From Tissierellales bacterium (GTDB lineage Bacteria > Bacillota > Clostridia > Tissierellales > VENL01), in assembly GCA_028280805.1 (NCBI GenBank), contig JANQLB010000002.1, forward strand, positions 1-47,356: a DNA stretch of 47,356 nucleotides, in the 5' to 3' direction. This document shows positions 1 to 7,899 of the stretch, piece after piece. The number at the start of each line of letters is the position of its first letter. Position 1 is the first letter of the stretch. The notes under the pieces are model-generated. The model worked only from the letters and a program-made list of their open reading frames with translations, did no database searches and was not told the origin of the DNA. The translations under genes were made by a program, and so were the position numbers.

Positions 1-100
1 TTGACAGTCGATAAAAAGTTAGGACCCTTAGAAAATAAGCATTATCTGTGCTTACTTCATGCCTAAGGTTGAGACAACAGCATTTGTGCATAATATATGA

Positions 101-126
101 AAGGGCAAGCAACTGCTTGCCCTTTT
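101..126 (-). terminator. Hairpin terminator after membrane-protein remnant
   Basis: A perfect 10-bp stem (aagggcaagc / gcttgccctt) with a 4-nt loop. It lies just beyond the stop codon of the minus-strand remnant at 131-261, so it is probably that gene's own terminator, carried in with it. A short T-run exists in either direction. Confidence 0.6.
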
Positions 127-130
127 ACTG

Positions 131-261
131 TTACATACCTAAAATCGTCCAGATGTAGAGGGGGCCGTCAGCATGAACACAAGTGAAGCAAATAAAATCA
201 TCGGCGCCGCCCATTCAAACTGTCCATGCTTCCGATAATCAAAATATGCCATCCGGAACTT
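131..261 (-). pseudogene. Frameshifted C-terminal remnant of a membrane protein
   Basis: On the minus strand about 32 codons are open from an ATG at 252 (MAYFDYRKHGQFEWAAP, then a hydrophobic segment MILFASLVFMLTAP). In that frame a stop follows after a few unconvincing residues. A one-base shift at the G5 run (160-164) restores a natural membrane-protein ending, LYIWTILGM and stop at 131-133. A stop codon lies just upstream at 262-264, so the rest of the gene is gone. The stretch is visibly richer in G+C than its surroundings, which suggests foreign origin. The family was not recognised. The frameshift is inferred from the reading frames; a sequencing error in the homopolymer is the alternative. 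Confidence 0.55.
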
Positions 262-375
262 TCAACAGAGGTCAGGCTTTACTAATTTTCACGGCAACTA
301 CGTTTAAACCTGTGTAGAGTGTTACTAAAGGTAAGTTATTCCTATCTCATTTAATCAAATCTTAAATGGCTCTTA

Positions 376-906
376 TTAGCGACTTAACATCTTCAAATAT
401 TGTTCTTTAATCAATTTTGCATTCTCCAAAATATCTTTTGTCCCATCCACTTGAATTACAGGACAATTCAAAGTTTTTGACCAATGTTCAACACTTGCAA
501 TATCACGTGATTTAACAAATTCAAAGAATCTCTTCTCTGATTCATACATATCACCACCCTTTTTTACTCTATCTCCAAATTTATCTATTGACCTTTGCTC
601 TACTCGTTTAACTCGAATATCATATGGCACATCTATAAAAACTCCAAGCTTATATAGTGAAGATATTTCTTCACCAAAATTTCCTTTAACAGCAGATAGA
701 ACAAAATTATCATGTTTTCTTATATCTTTTAGCATTAAACTCAAGTATTCTTCTCTTGTGAGTTGCTTTGTATATGGAATGTCTGATTCAATAAAAACAT
801 AGTCTTCAATATCCATATGTTTATAGCCCAATACACTTGCTAACTCTTTTCCTAATGTAGATTTTCCACTACCATTTAAACCAAATATAATTATTCCCTT
901 TGACAT
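376..906 (-). CDS. Small P-loop kinase-like (AAA) protein
   Basis: The 176-residue protein begins with a strand followed by a Walker A loop, GLNGSGKST (residues 9-17), as in shikimate and nucleoside kinases, topology-modulation proteins and other small P-loop phosphotransferases. A lid-like basic region (RVKRVEQRSIDKFGDRVKKGG, about residues 98-118) fits a kinase fold. The substrate cannot be told from sequence. The start ATG follows a moderate ribosome binding site (cgggg). The gene stands alone on the minus strand, left of the att-like repeat at 978, inside what looks like accessory DNA beside rlmH. Related genes are annotated in many clostridia only as AAA-family ATPase. Confidence 0.75.
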   Translation of the reverse strand: MSKGIIIFGLNGSGKSTLGKELASVLGYKHMDIEDYVFIESDIPYTKQLTREEYLSLMLKDIRKHDNFVLSAVKGNFGEEISSLYKLGVFIDVPYDIRVKRVEQRSIDKFGDRVKKGGDMYESEKRFFEFVKSRDIASVEHWSKTLNCPVIQVDGTKDILENAKLIKEQYLKMLSR

Positions 907-977
907 ATTTACCCCGATTCATAATTCTATTTTGAATAACATTATATTATTAACCTATATTTCATCTAACCACCATC

Positions 978-996
978 ACTTATGATACGGTTCACC
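978..996 (-). repeat. att-like direct repeat, distal copy
   Basis: The 19 bp acttatgatacggttcacc match exactly the end of rlmH at 3544-3562. Six of the nine flanking bases on the left also match. On the element side the copy sits in a perfect 6-bp inverted repeat (ATACGG 985-990, CCGTAT 995-1000). In the rlmH reading direction it reads GGTGAACCGTATCATAAGTG, resembling the TATCATAAGTGATG core of SCC attachment sites. Confidence 0.7.
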
Positions 997-1168
997 GTAT
1001 TATATGCAACGACGGTTTTTTATTAATCTTCCATACAAATGACCACACTTTTTATATTTCCTATCAAAGAACGACCTAGCTTATCTCTATCTTCTTAATA
1101 TATTGAGTAATTCTTTGCTCCTTACATTTTTTCCAAAATCATCTTAACTAACAATAATAAATTAGAAA

Positions 1169-1196
1169 ACCCTCAATCAATTAATTAGTCGAGGGT
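1169..1196 (-). terminator. Orphan minus-strand terminator hairpin
   Basis: ACCCTC (1169-1174) pairs with GAGGGT (1191-1196), and a T-rich tract follows on the minus strand. No minus-strand gene precedes it, so it may be the leftover end of a deleted gene. Confidence 0.4.
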
Positions 1197-1250
1197 CTCA
1201 CTGGTGAATTCAAGTTTAACTTACCACCATACATTCATCCAGCTTTAATA

Positions 1251-1274
1251 AAAACCGTACTCACTTATTATACT
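1251..1274 (-). repeat. Degenerate third att-like site
   Basis: This stretch matches 18 of 24 positions of the rlmH-end sequence at 3532-3555, including AAAACCG and ACTTAT blocks in the same order and spacing. It resembles the reverse complement of the classical SCC core (accgcatcacttatgata). It lies just upstream of the WYL regulator. Confidence 0.45.
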
Positions 1275-1477
1275 AGAATCTATGTAGTATAATGAATTAG
1301 TATTAGGCTACATTATACATTCCAATATGCTATAATAAGGTGAAATGTAATAATGGTAATAATATCACATATATACTATAAAGATGTATTGTAACTAGAT
1401 ATAATAACGAAGTATATGTATTTGAAAAGGATTTGAGAAGTTTTCATTATATAATATATAAAAATAATGGTGGGTAT

Positions 1478-2413
1478 ATGAAAAAATCAGAAAGATTGAA
1501 TGGACTAATATTTGCATTAAATGAGAGAGGTAGGCTTACTGCAAAAAACCTTGCTGAATTATTTGAAGTTAGTGAAAGGACTATTTATAGAGATATTGAT
1601 GCGTTATGCCAGCTTAAGGTGCCAATTGTCGCTTATGAAGGATTAAACGGAGGATATGAAATAGATTCAGATTACTTTCTTCCTAGTATAAAGTTAAATG
1701 AACAAGAAATCCTAATGCTACTTATTGCTTTAAGGGTTGGTGAGGAACTAAAGTTACCAACTTTATCTGGTGATTACCAACTTTTAAGAGCAAAAATCAT
1801 AAACACTTTTTCAAAAGACGATCTTGACCAGGTAGAGAATTTGCTTGATAAGATGAGTTTTTATTTTTCAAGAATTGAACCGACTGAGTATGTAGTAGGC
1901 GTATTTTCTACCATTATAGAAGGGCTTATAAATAATGTTCAGATTAGTATGGAATACTATGTGCCTAAAAGGAATCAGTTAACTAAAAGAATTTTGTCTC
2001 CTACTGAGCTTTTTTTTGACGAAGGTGGATGGTATTTAACTGGTTTTTGTCATATGCAAAATGAAAAAAGAACATTTCGTTTGGATCGTATTCGAGGAAT
2101 TTCTCTTTTAGAAGAAAAAAATCAAGTTAAGTGTGACCATCTTAACAATATTTCGAATCATTATATTGAAGAAACCTATATATTGGAGCTTTTACCGTCA
2201 TTCTACCGAGTAATTAAAGATAATTTTTACATGAGCAAAAGTCAAATTCTTTCCGAGAACTCTTTAATTAGGGTTCAGGTAGTAAGCCAATTCAAAGATG
2301 AAATAACAAAGATTATCCTTTCAAATCCAAATAAGGTAACAATTATAGAACCAGCTAGCTATAAAAAGGAAATTCAGCAATTAATAGAAGCTCTTTCAAA
2401 TAAATATTTATAA
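1478..2413 (+). CDS. WYL-domain HTH transcriptional regulator (YafY-like)
   Basis: A DeoR-type winged helix-turn-helix occupies the first 60 residues (LAELFEVSERTIYRDIDAL). A WYL ligand-sensing domain follows, with the typical GGWYLTGFCH and RTFRLDRIRGI segments near residues 175-205. The total of 311 residues is normal for this family. The start at 1478 is chosen because ggtggg lies 5 nt upstream and the usual MKKSERL beginning follows; a TTG further upstream at 1433 lacks support. Its partner is the hydrolase 61 bp downstream, separated by a hairpin, so it probably controls that gene. The ligand is unknown. Confidence 0.85.
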   Translation: MKKSERLNGLIFALNERGRLTAKNLAELFEVSERTIYRDIDALCQLKVPIVAYEGLNGGYEIDSDYFLPSIKLNEQEILMLLIALRVGEELKLPTLSGDYQLLRAKIINTFSKDDLDQVENLLDKMSFYFSRIEPTEYVVGVFSTIIEGLINNVQISMEYYVPKRNQLTKRILSPTELFFDEGGWYLTGFCHMQNEKRTFRLDRIRGISLLEEKNQVKCDHLNNISNHYIEETYILELLPSFYRVIKDNFYMSKSQILSENSLIRVQVVSQFKDEITKIILSNPNKVTIIEPASYKKEIQQLIEALSNKYL

Positions 2414-2443
2414 CTCTGACAGGTATATGTCAGAGTTTTTTTG
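2412..2443 (+). terminator. Hairpin terminator or attenuator after the WYL regulator
   Basis: aactctgac (2412-2420) pairs with gtcagagtt and a run of seven Ts follows. It sits between the regulator and the hydrolase gene, so it either ends the regulator transcript or limits read-through. Confidence 0.75.
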
Positions 2444-2474
2444 TTATTATACTTAAAAAGAGGAGGGACTATAA

Positions 2475-3416
2475 ATGATTTATACTGTAAAAGGACCTAT
2501 TAAACAAAAGGAGATGGGAATCACCTTATCTCATGAACATTTTAAATGGGAATGTGATGAAAATTTAGCTCTAAGTATGTACTATGAGAAAAGATATGAT
2601 GATGAGGCTAATGAAAAATTTTATGAAAGGCTGTTGCCTATAATGATGAGCCTTAAGAAAGCAAAATGTAGAGCAGTCGTAGAGGCTTCACCACCAATTG
2701 GAGGACAGAATCTAAGATTGTTGAAGAAATTATCTGAAGCCACAGATATACATATTATTCCTTGTACTGGTATGAATATCACCAAATATGCTATTGAGTT
2801 ATTTCCAAAGGAATTCTCGGATCAGTTAGCAGATCGCTGGATAAATGATTTCAATCTCGGTCTTGATACAATCGATAATATTTTGATTCGACCAGGATAT
2901 ATTAAGTTGTTATTAGATACTGGAGAACTGTCAGTTATTGATAGAGAAATGCTACGTGCTGCTGTTAAAGCAAGTAATGCTACTGGTATGCCAATTCATT
3001 GTCACATCTTTGAATCTGAAATGGTTGAACATGTTATTGAGCTTCTAAAGAAAGAAAACATGGACCTGTCGAAATTCTTATGGGCACATGGAGATTATGA
3101 GAGTAATATATCAGCCATTGTAGATGCCATAAAATCAGGAATTTGGGTTGGCATTGATCTAATTAAATCAGAAACCCATCAAGAAAGATGTGACTTAATT
3201 AAAGCTCTTATAAATAAAAAAGTGGAAGGACATCTGTTACTTTCTCAAGATTATGATTTTTACGAGATGTCTGCTAATAAAGAAGCTATCAAAAATTCAA
3301 CGAGTTTATTGAACGAGTTCATTCCATATTGTATTGAACAAGGAATTGAGAGTTCAAAGCTTATCGAAATGTTAAGCAAAAATCCAAGTATATTCTATAA
3401 TATTGGAGAAAACTAG
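2475..3416 (+). CDS. Phosphotriesterase-family metal-dependent hydrolase
   Basis: The 313-residue protein has the amidohydrolase/PTE pattern: an N-terminal HxH (LSHEHFKWE, residues 20 and 22), a lysine in PGYIKLLLDTG that could be the carbamylated metal bridge, histidines in MPIHCHIFESE and WAHGDYES, and a late aspartate in LLLSQDYDFYE. Members hydrolyse lactones or phosphoesters; the substrate here cannot be named. A strong ribosome binding site (aggaggg) precedes the ATG. It follows the WYL regulator in the same direction within the segment inserted at the end of rlmH. It is cytosolic, with no signal peptide. Confidence 0.8.
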   Translation: MIYTVKGPIKQKEMGITLSHEHFKWECDENLALSMYYEKRYDDEANEKFYERLLPIMMSLKKAKCRAVVEASPPIGGQNLRLLKKLSEATDIHIIPCTGMNITKYAIELFPKEFSDQLADRWINDFNLGLDTIDNILIRPGYIKLLLDTGELSVIDREMLRAAVKASNATGMPIHCHIFESEMVEHVIELLKKENMDLSKFLWAHGDYESNISAIVDAIKSGIWVGIDLIKSETHQERCDLIKALINKKVEGHLLLSQDYDFYEMSANKEAIKNSTSLLNEFIPYCIEQGIESSKLIEMLSKNPSIFYNIGEN

Positions 3417-3439
3417 ATATAGTAATGAAAAAGATCAGT

Positions 3440-3472
3440 CAGCTGGTAATAATCTTTTGACTATTACTAGCT
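3440..3472 (+). other. Inverted repeat after the hydrolase gene
   Basis: AGCT-GGTAATA and TATTAC-TAGCT form a stem 25 bases after the hydrolase stop codon. There is no clear T-run, so it is at best a weak terminator. Confidence 0.3.
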
Positions 3473-3541
3473 GGTAGCATTAATATATATTCAAATTAAA
3501 TTTTATAAAACATTGATAACTCACATTATGCAAAACCGCCG

Positions 3542-4021
3542 TTACTTATGATACGGTTCACCCTTAAGAATTTTAAATCCTCTATATATCTGCTCTAATA
3601 GAATTAACTTCATAAGCTGATGTGGAAAAGTCATTTTTGAAAAAGACAGTTTAAAATCACTTCGTTTTAGCACATCATATGATAGACCAAGAGAACCTCC
3701 TATTACAAATATTATGTCACTATTTCCACCTAAAGCAAGTTGATCTAACTCATAAGACAACTGCTCTGATGAAAGTGTCTTACCATCAATAGTTAATGCA
3801 ATGACGTATGAATTTAAGCTGATTTTATTAAGAATTCTTTCACCTTCTCTATCCTTAACTATTTGCATTTGTGATACACTTAGCTTCTCAGGTGCTTTTT
3901 CATCGTTTACCTCAATTAAATTTAACTTACAATATCTAGACAATCTCTTTGAATACTCTTTTATTCCATCCTGTATAAATTTTTCTTTAATCTTTCCTAC
4001 TGATATAATAGTAATTTTCAT
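3542..4021 (-). CDS. rlmH: 23S rRNA (pseudouridine1915-N3)-methyltransferase RlmH
   Basis: RlmH is a SPOUT-class methyltransferase that modifies pseudouridine 1915 in helix 69 of 23S rRNA using S-adenosylmethionine. The 159-residue length is exactly typical. The C-terminal knot is complete: [10 protein letters not shown], the segment [11 protein letters not shown], and the ending [17 protein letters not shown]. The gene keeps an intact 3' end although foreign-looking DNA begins directly after its stop codon, as seen with SCC elements in staphylococci, where rlmH is called orfX. The neighbours upstream (CxxC protein, htrA, walJ) are the usual ones. Confidence 0.97.
   Translation of the reverse strand: MKITIISVGKIKEKFIQDGIKEYSKRLSRYCKLNLIEVNDEKAPEKLSVSQMQIVKDREGERILNKISLNSYVIALTIDGKTLSSEQLSYELDQLALGGNSDIIFVIGGSLGLSYDVLKRSDFKLSFSKMTFPHQLMKLILLEQIYRGFKILKGEPYHK
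3544..3562 (-). repeat. att-like direct repeat at the 3' end of rlmH
   Basis: The last 19 bp of rlmH (codons for GEPYHK and stop) are repeated exactly at 978-996. This is the chromosomal copy of the probable integration site. The bases beyond the stop continue as CGGCGGTTTT, comparable to the GCGGTTT tail of SCC att sites. Confidence 0.7.
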
Positions 4022-4045
4022 TTTATGCTCCTAACTACATTAAGT

Positions 4046-4213
4046 TTATACTACAAGGTATATAGGTTTCTTACCACAAAAACTACATCTATCTGGACTT
4101 TCCCAGTTTGTAAAATATACCTTGTCAAGCATATATACATCCGGAGGCTGTAAATACTCCTCAACAAATTCATCTATAGCTATATCTAAGTCATCATTAC
4201 ACACTACATACAT
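4046..4213 (-). CDS. Small CxxC zinc-ribbon-like protein (YyzF/BA_5709-like)
   Basis: A 55-codon gene lies between rlmH and htrA. The protein starts MYVVCNDDLDIAIDEFVEE and ends RCSFCGKKPIYLVV. Length, acidic middle and C-terminal CxxCG-x4-YxV resemble the CxxH/CxxC (BA_5709/YyzF) family, which sits in this same place beside the wal locus in Firmicutes. The N-terminal CxxH is here CNDD, so one metal ligand pair is incomplete. A weak ribosome binding site (ggaag) precedes the ATG. Function is unknown; a small metal-binding role is inferred. Confidence 0.7.
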   Translation of the reverse strand: MYVVCNDDLDIAIDEFVEEYLQPPDVYMLDKVYFTNWESPDRCSFCGKKPIYLVV

Positions 4214-4312
4214 TTCTTTCACTTCCTATCAATTTTATGTAATTATAATATGATTATATATGTTATTAACAAAAAACCAAACTTATTATATTAAATAATA
4301 AATTAAAAGACC

Positions 4313-4331
4313 TAATAACTTATGTTATTAA
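4313..4331 (-). terminator. Hairpin after htrA
   Basis: taataac and gttatta form a short stem right behind the htrA stop codon; a modest T-rich tract follows on the minus strand. Confidence 0.4.
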
Positions 4332-4341
4332 GCCTTAATAT

Positions 4342-5592
4342 CTACTGATTATCTAATCTTTCTACAAACTTAACATCTAAGTATAATAAAGAATCATTTC
4401 TTAACACTGTAAGCTTTGCAATTTCTCCGGGCTTATAAGTAAGTAAGATATTTCTAATCTCATTCATGCTCATAACTTCTTTATTGTCTATTTTAAGCAA
4501 AATATCTCCTTCTTTTAATCCGCTTTTATAAGCTGGTGAATTAGATATTACCTCACCAATGTAAACTCCTTTATCAGCCTTTAAATCAATATTTAATAAT
4601 TGCTCATAGTTATCTACTGCAACTCCACTAATTCCTAAAAATACTTGTTTAAAATCACCTTCATCTATCATTCTGCTAATTATAGGTTTAATGACGTTTA
4701 TTGGAATAGCTAGACCCATTCCTTCTCCACCAGAAATTTTCGCAGTGTTTATACCTATTACCTCTCCTCTTCCATTTAAAAGAGGTCCTCCACTATTACC
4801 TCGGTTTATAGAAGCATCAGTTTGAATTAGGTCTTCAATTTTCTGATTATTATCAATTACTATAGTTCTGTTAAGTCCACTTATCACTCCAGAAGTTACT
4901 GTTCTCTCAAATTCTAATCCTAAAGGATTTCCAATAGCAACAGCAATTTCACCTACTTTTAGAGCATCTGAATCTCCCAGGTCAGCCGGAGGAAGGTTAG
5001 TAATATTAACCTTAACTATAGCTAAGTCGTACGTATTAGAATACCATAATACTGTACCGGATTTATTGGTGCCATCTTCGAATAAAACTGTAATTTTGTC
5101 TGCTTCACCATATCCTACAACATGTGAGTTTGTTATAATATATCCATTACTGCTTATTATAACACCTGACCCTAATTCCTGCCTCTGTACGGGTCTGAAA
5201 AAGTAATCTAGTCCTCTCCTTATTGTAGTAATCCCTACTACTGACCTCATAGATTTTTTTGCTACTGCTTCTACTATTCCTATATCTTCTGTGGGCTTTA
5301 TCGTTATCTCTTGACGCACGTTAGAATTTCCTTCATACCTTGTACTAAAGTCTAAATCTTCATATAGGATGATTGGAGCTAAATATAAAGATATTAGTCC
5401 ACCAATTAAAGCCCCTACCATAGCTACAATAAAATACGAAAATGTTCCTCTTCTTTTATGGTTATCATTTGAACGTCTATAATTTTTACTATCATAATTA
5501 GAGTCTTCTTTCAGTATAAAATTAATATCTTGATTATTTAATTTACTATCATCATACTTAAACACCTCATTATTTCTGTTGTTATCATCCAT
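4342..5592 (-). CDS. htrA: HtrA-type membrane serine protease with PDZ domain
   Basis: HtrA/DegP-like quality-control protease facing the outside of the membrane. The order is a hydrophilic cytoplasmic tail (1-50), one membrane segment (about 51-73), a trypsin-like domain with the triad H157 (TNSHVV), D189 (TYDLAI) and S267 (NRGNSGGP), then a single PDZ domain (about 320-405). The 416 residues are normal for YyxA/HtrC-type proteins. In Bacillus the homologue likewise follows walJ at the end of the walRK operon. The ATG follows aggtgg. It starts 23 bp after walJ, so the two are probably co-transcribed. Confidence 0.95.
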   Translation of the reverse strand: MDDNNRNNEVFKYDDSKLNNQDINFILKEDSNYDSKNYRRSNDNHKRRGTFSYFIVAMVGALIGGLISLYLAPIILYEDLDFSTRYEGNSNVRQEITIKPTEDIGIVEAVAKKSMRSVVGITTIRRGLDYFFRPVQRQELGSGVIISSNGYIITNSHVVGYGEADKITVLFEDGTNKSGTVLWYSNTYDLAIVKVNITNLPPADLGDSDALKVGEIAVAIGNPLGLEFERTVTSGVISGLNRTIVIDNNQKIEDLIQTDASINRGNSGGPLLNGRGEVIGINTAKISGGEGMGLAIPINVIKPIISRMIDEGDFKQVFLGISGVAVDNYEQLLNIDLKADKGVYIGEVISNSPAYKSGLKEGDILLKIDNKEVMSMNEIRNILLTYKPGEIAKLTVLRNDSLLYLDVKFVERLDNQ

Positions 5593-5615
5593 ATATCCAC
5601 CTCCAAAGTATAAAA

Positions 5616-6410
5616 TTACAAATTATACAATTTAGTTGGTTTATCTCTGTATGTTAAGTCTATATTGACATCCTTATTTGCTATTATACCCTTCTCTTCA
5701 ATGATATTAACAACAGTTTGATATGCTAACTCAGGAAAGTTATTATCTTTACTCAAATGAGCTAAAAGAATATTTTCTTCTTTTCCTGTCATAATTTCAG
5801 CTATAAGGTTTCCTGCATCTTCATTTGATAAATGGCCTTCCGCTCCAAGAATTCTTTTCTTTAAAAACCAAGGATATTTTCCTACTTTAAGCATTTCTAA
5901 ATCATGATTACATTCAATTACTAAAAGATTAGAATTCTTTATACTTTTTTTAACATCTGAACTTACAAATCCTGTATCTGTTAAATAGCTTATTTTTTTA
6001 TTTTTATGGTAAAACACGAATCCTACAGGATCAATTGCATCATGAGATACTTTAAAAGGTAGTATTGCCAAATCTCTTAACTCAAATCCCTCGTTTGTCT
6101 TGAATTCTTTTATATTTTTTTCATCTATTTTTCCTATATCACTTTTCATGGCTTCCCAAGTTTTATTATTAGCATAAATAGGTACATTATATCTTCTAGA
6201 TAATATCCCTACTCCTTTTGTGTGGTCGCTATGTTCATGAGTCACAAGTATATAATCAATAGTATTAGGATTTACATCAATAGCTCCTAAAAAGCTCTCT
6301 ACTCTTTTACCACTTAAACCGCTATCTATTAATATCCTAACATTTTCAGTAGCAATAAATTGACAATTACCACTGCTTCCACTAGATAATGAACAAAATT
6401 CCAAAGACAT
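5616..6410 (-). CDS. walJ: MBL-fold hydrolase WalJ (YycJ/VicX)
   Basis: A metallo-beta-lactamase-fold protein of 264 residues with the metal motif THEHSDH (H58, H60, D62, H63). Further conserved features are LTDTGFVS and HLSNEDAG. WalJ is conserved with the WalRK system and is thought to act as a nuclease that links wall growth and DNA metabolism; its exact substrate is not settled. It is cytosolic. It lies between murA and htrA on the same strand with short gaps (33 and 23 bp). Confidence 0.93.
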   Translation of the reverse strand: MSLEFCSLSSGSSGNCQFIATENVRILIDSGLSGKRVESFLGAIDVNPNTIDYILVTHEHSDHTKGVGILSRRYNVPIYANNKTWEAMKSDIGKIDEKNIKEFKTNEGFELRDLAILPFKVSHDAIDPVGFVFYHKNKKISYLTDTGFVSSDVKKSIKNSNLLVIECNHDLEMLKVGKYPWFLKKRILGAEGHLSNEDAGNLIAEIMTGKEENILLAHLSKDNNFPELAYQTVVNIIEEKGIIANKDVNIDLTYRDKPTKLYNL

Positions 6411-6443
6411 CCTAATCCTCCACTAAATATATTTTAACGTACT

Positions 6444-7700
6444 TTATATCTTAATACGTTTTATTTTTGCTCCTAAGCTTAAAAGTTTATTTTCTAATCG
6501 TTCATAACCCCTATCTATATGATAAGCATTTTCTACTTCTGTAACACCATCTGCTACTAATCCAGCTATAACCATTGCTACTCCTCCACGTAAATCTGAT
6601 GCTGCCACTTTAGCTGCACTTAGTTTATTTATTCCTTGAATTACAGCAACTCTACCATCTACCTTAATTCTTGCACCCATCCTCTTTAATTCATCTACAT
6701 ATTTAAATCTATCTTCTGAAACGGTTTCAGTAACAATACTCGTCCCGTCAGCATGACAAAGCAAAACGCTCATTGGCTGTTGTAAATCTGTCGGGAATCC
6801 AGGATAGGGCAATGTTTTTACATCAACGCTTTTAATTTTTTGAGGTGCATATACTTTTATCGAATCTCCATATTCTTTAACTTCTACATTCATCTCTTTA
6901 AGTTTAGCAGTAATTGCTTCAAGGTGAGTGGGAATAACATTATCTATTATAACCTCTCCACCAGTAGCAGCTGTAGCTATCATGTATGTCCCAGCTTCAA
7001 TTTGATCAGGTATTATACTATATGTACAGCCTTTTAATTTATTAACTCCCTGTACTCTGATAACATCTGTTCCTGCTCCTCTTATTTCTGCTCCCATAGC
7101 ATTTAAGAAATTAGCTACATCAACTATGTGAGGTTCTTTAGCTGCATTTTCAATTACTGTCTTTCCTTCAGTCAATACTGAAGCAAGCATAATATTTATA
7201 GTTGCTCCAACGGTAACAACGTCTAAATATATTTTTTCACCTTTTAATTTTTCGGCCGTACAGTTTATAATTCCGTGACTAATATCAACTTTTGCTCCTA
7301 ATGCTTCAAATCCCTTTATGTGTTGATCTATTGGTCTGTTCCCTATACTACAACCTCCCGGTGGCGGTGCTTGAGCTTGTGAAAATCTACCTAAAGCTGC
7401 TCCCAATAAATAATATGATGCTCTAATTTTTGTTGCTAACTCATAAGGTGCATTACACTTCTTAATTTTACTGGTGTCTATCTCCATAACGCCTTTATTA
7501 TTTAAACTTACATCCGCACCAAGCTTTGACATAATTTCCTTATATACAATTACATCTTTTATTAAAGGAAGATTTTCTATTGTGCATTTATCTCCAGCCA
7601 ACAAAGTAGCTGCAATAATTGGAAGAGCTGCATTTTTAAATCCACTGATTTTCACCTTTCCTTTAAGCTTTGTTCCACCTTCTATTAATAATTTTTCCAT
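6444..7700 (-). CDS. murA: UDP-N-acetylglucosamine 1-carboxyvinyltransferase
   Basis: MurA transfers enolpyruvate from PEP to UDP-GlcNAc, the first committed step of peptidoglycan synthesis. The 418-residue protein has the substrate residues K22 and N23 (GFKNAALP), the catalytic cysteine C117 in the [12 protein letters not shown] loop (the residue that fosfomycin alkylates), and the closing sequence [16 protein letters not shown]. It is cytosolic. A copy of murA between the yycHI genes and walJ is an unusual but sensible addition to a wall-homeostasis locus; many Firmicutes carry two murA paralogues, and this could be either one. Confidence 0.95.
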   Translation of the reverse strand: MEKLLIEGGTKLKGKVKISGFKNAALPIIAATLLAGDKCTIENLPLIKDVIVYKEIMSKLGADVSLNNKGVMEIDTSKIKKCNAPYELATKIRASYYLLGAALGRFSQAQAPPPGGCSIGNRPIDQHIKGFEALGAKVDISHGIINCTAEKLKGEKIYLDVVTVGATINIMLASVLTEGKTVIENAAKEPHIVDVANFLNAMGAEIRGAGTDVIRVQGVNKLKGCTYSIIPDQIEAGTYMIATAATGGEVIIDNVIPTHLEAITAKLKEMNVEVKEYGDSIKVYAPQKIKSVDVKTLPYPGFPTDLQQPMSVLLCHADGTSIVTETVSEDRFKYVDELKRMGARIKVDGRVAVIQGINKLSAAKVAASDLRGGVAMVIAGLVADGVTEVENAYHIDRGYERLENKLLSLGAKIKRIKI

Positions 7701-7899
7701 AGCACTTCACTGACTTACGTCAGCTTTTCACCTCTCTTTCCATTCAATCTAAGTCATACTAATATTATATAAAACTTTTATCTTTTTTTAAATAAATTTT
7801 TAATATTATTTATACATAATATCTACATAGAAACAAAAAATAGAAAAGTATATATTTACCTCTTCTATTCACAATTAAAAAATGTTTATATATTTTTAT

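Larger units (their letters stand above)
907..1477. other. Gene-free accessory segment with att-like sites
   Basis: No credible coding region is seen in these 571 bases. They hold an exact copy of the rlmH-end repeat (978-996), a minus-strand terminator hairpin with no gene in front of it (1169-1196), a degenerate third copy of the repeat (1251-1274), and an 8-bp inverted repeat GTATAATG / CATTATAC (1287-1294 and 1311-1318). The last part must contain the promoter of the WYL regulator. The content fits the scar of one or more past insertions and deletions. Confidence 0.5.

Noticed and set aside
24..70. Nested inverted repeats (CCTTAG/CTAAGG, TAAGCA/TGCTTA) resembling an integron attC or RNA gene
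   Set aside because: No matching core sites or integrase, imperfect outer arms, and the window edge cuts the context; not enough to name a feature.
1..3541. A complete SCC or integrative element
   Set aside because: No ccr, integrase, relaxase or transposase gene in the segment; only repeats and cargo support it, so it is reported as a remnant.
7709..7722. Small hairpin CTGAC/GTCAG before murA as a translational switch
   Set aside because: Stem of only five pairs, and a weak ribosome binding site lies between it and the ATG; too little to claim control.
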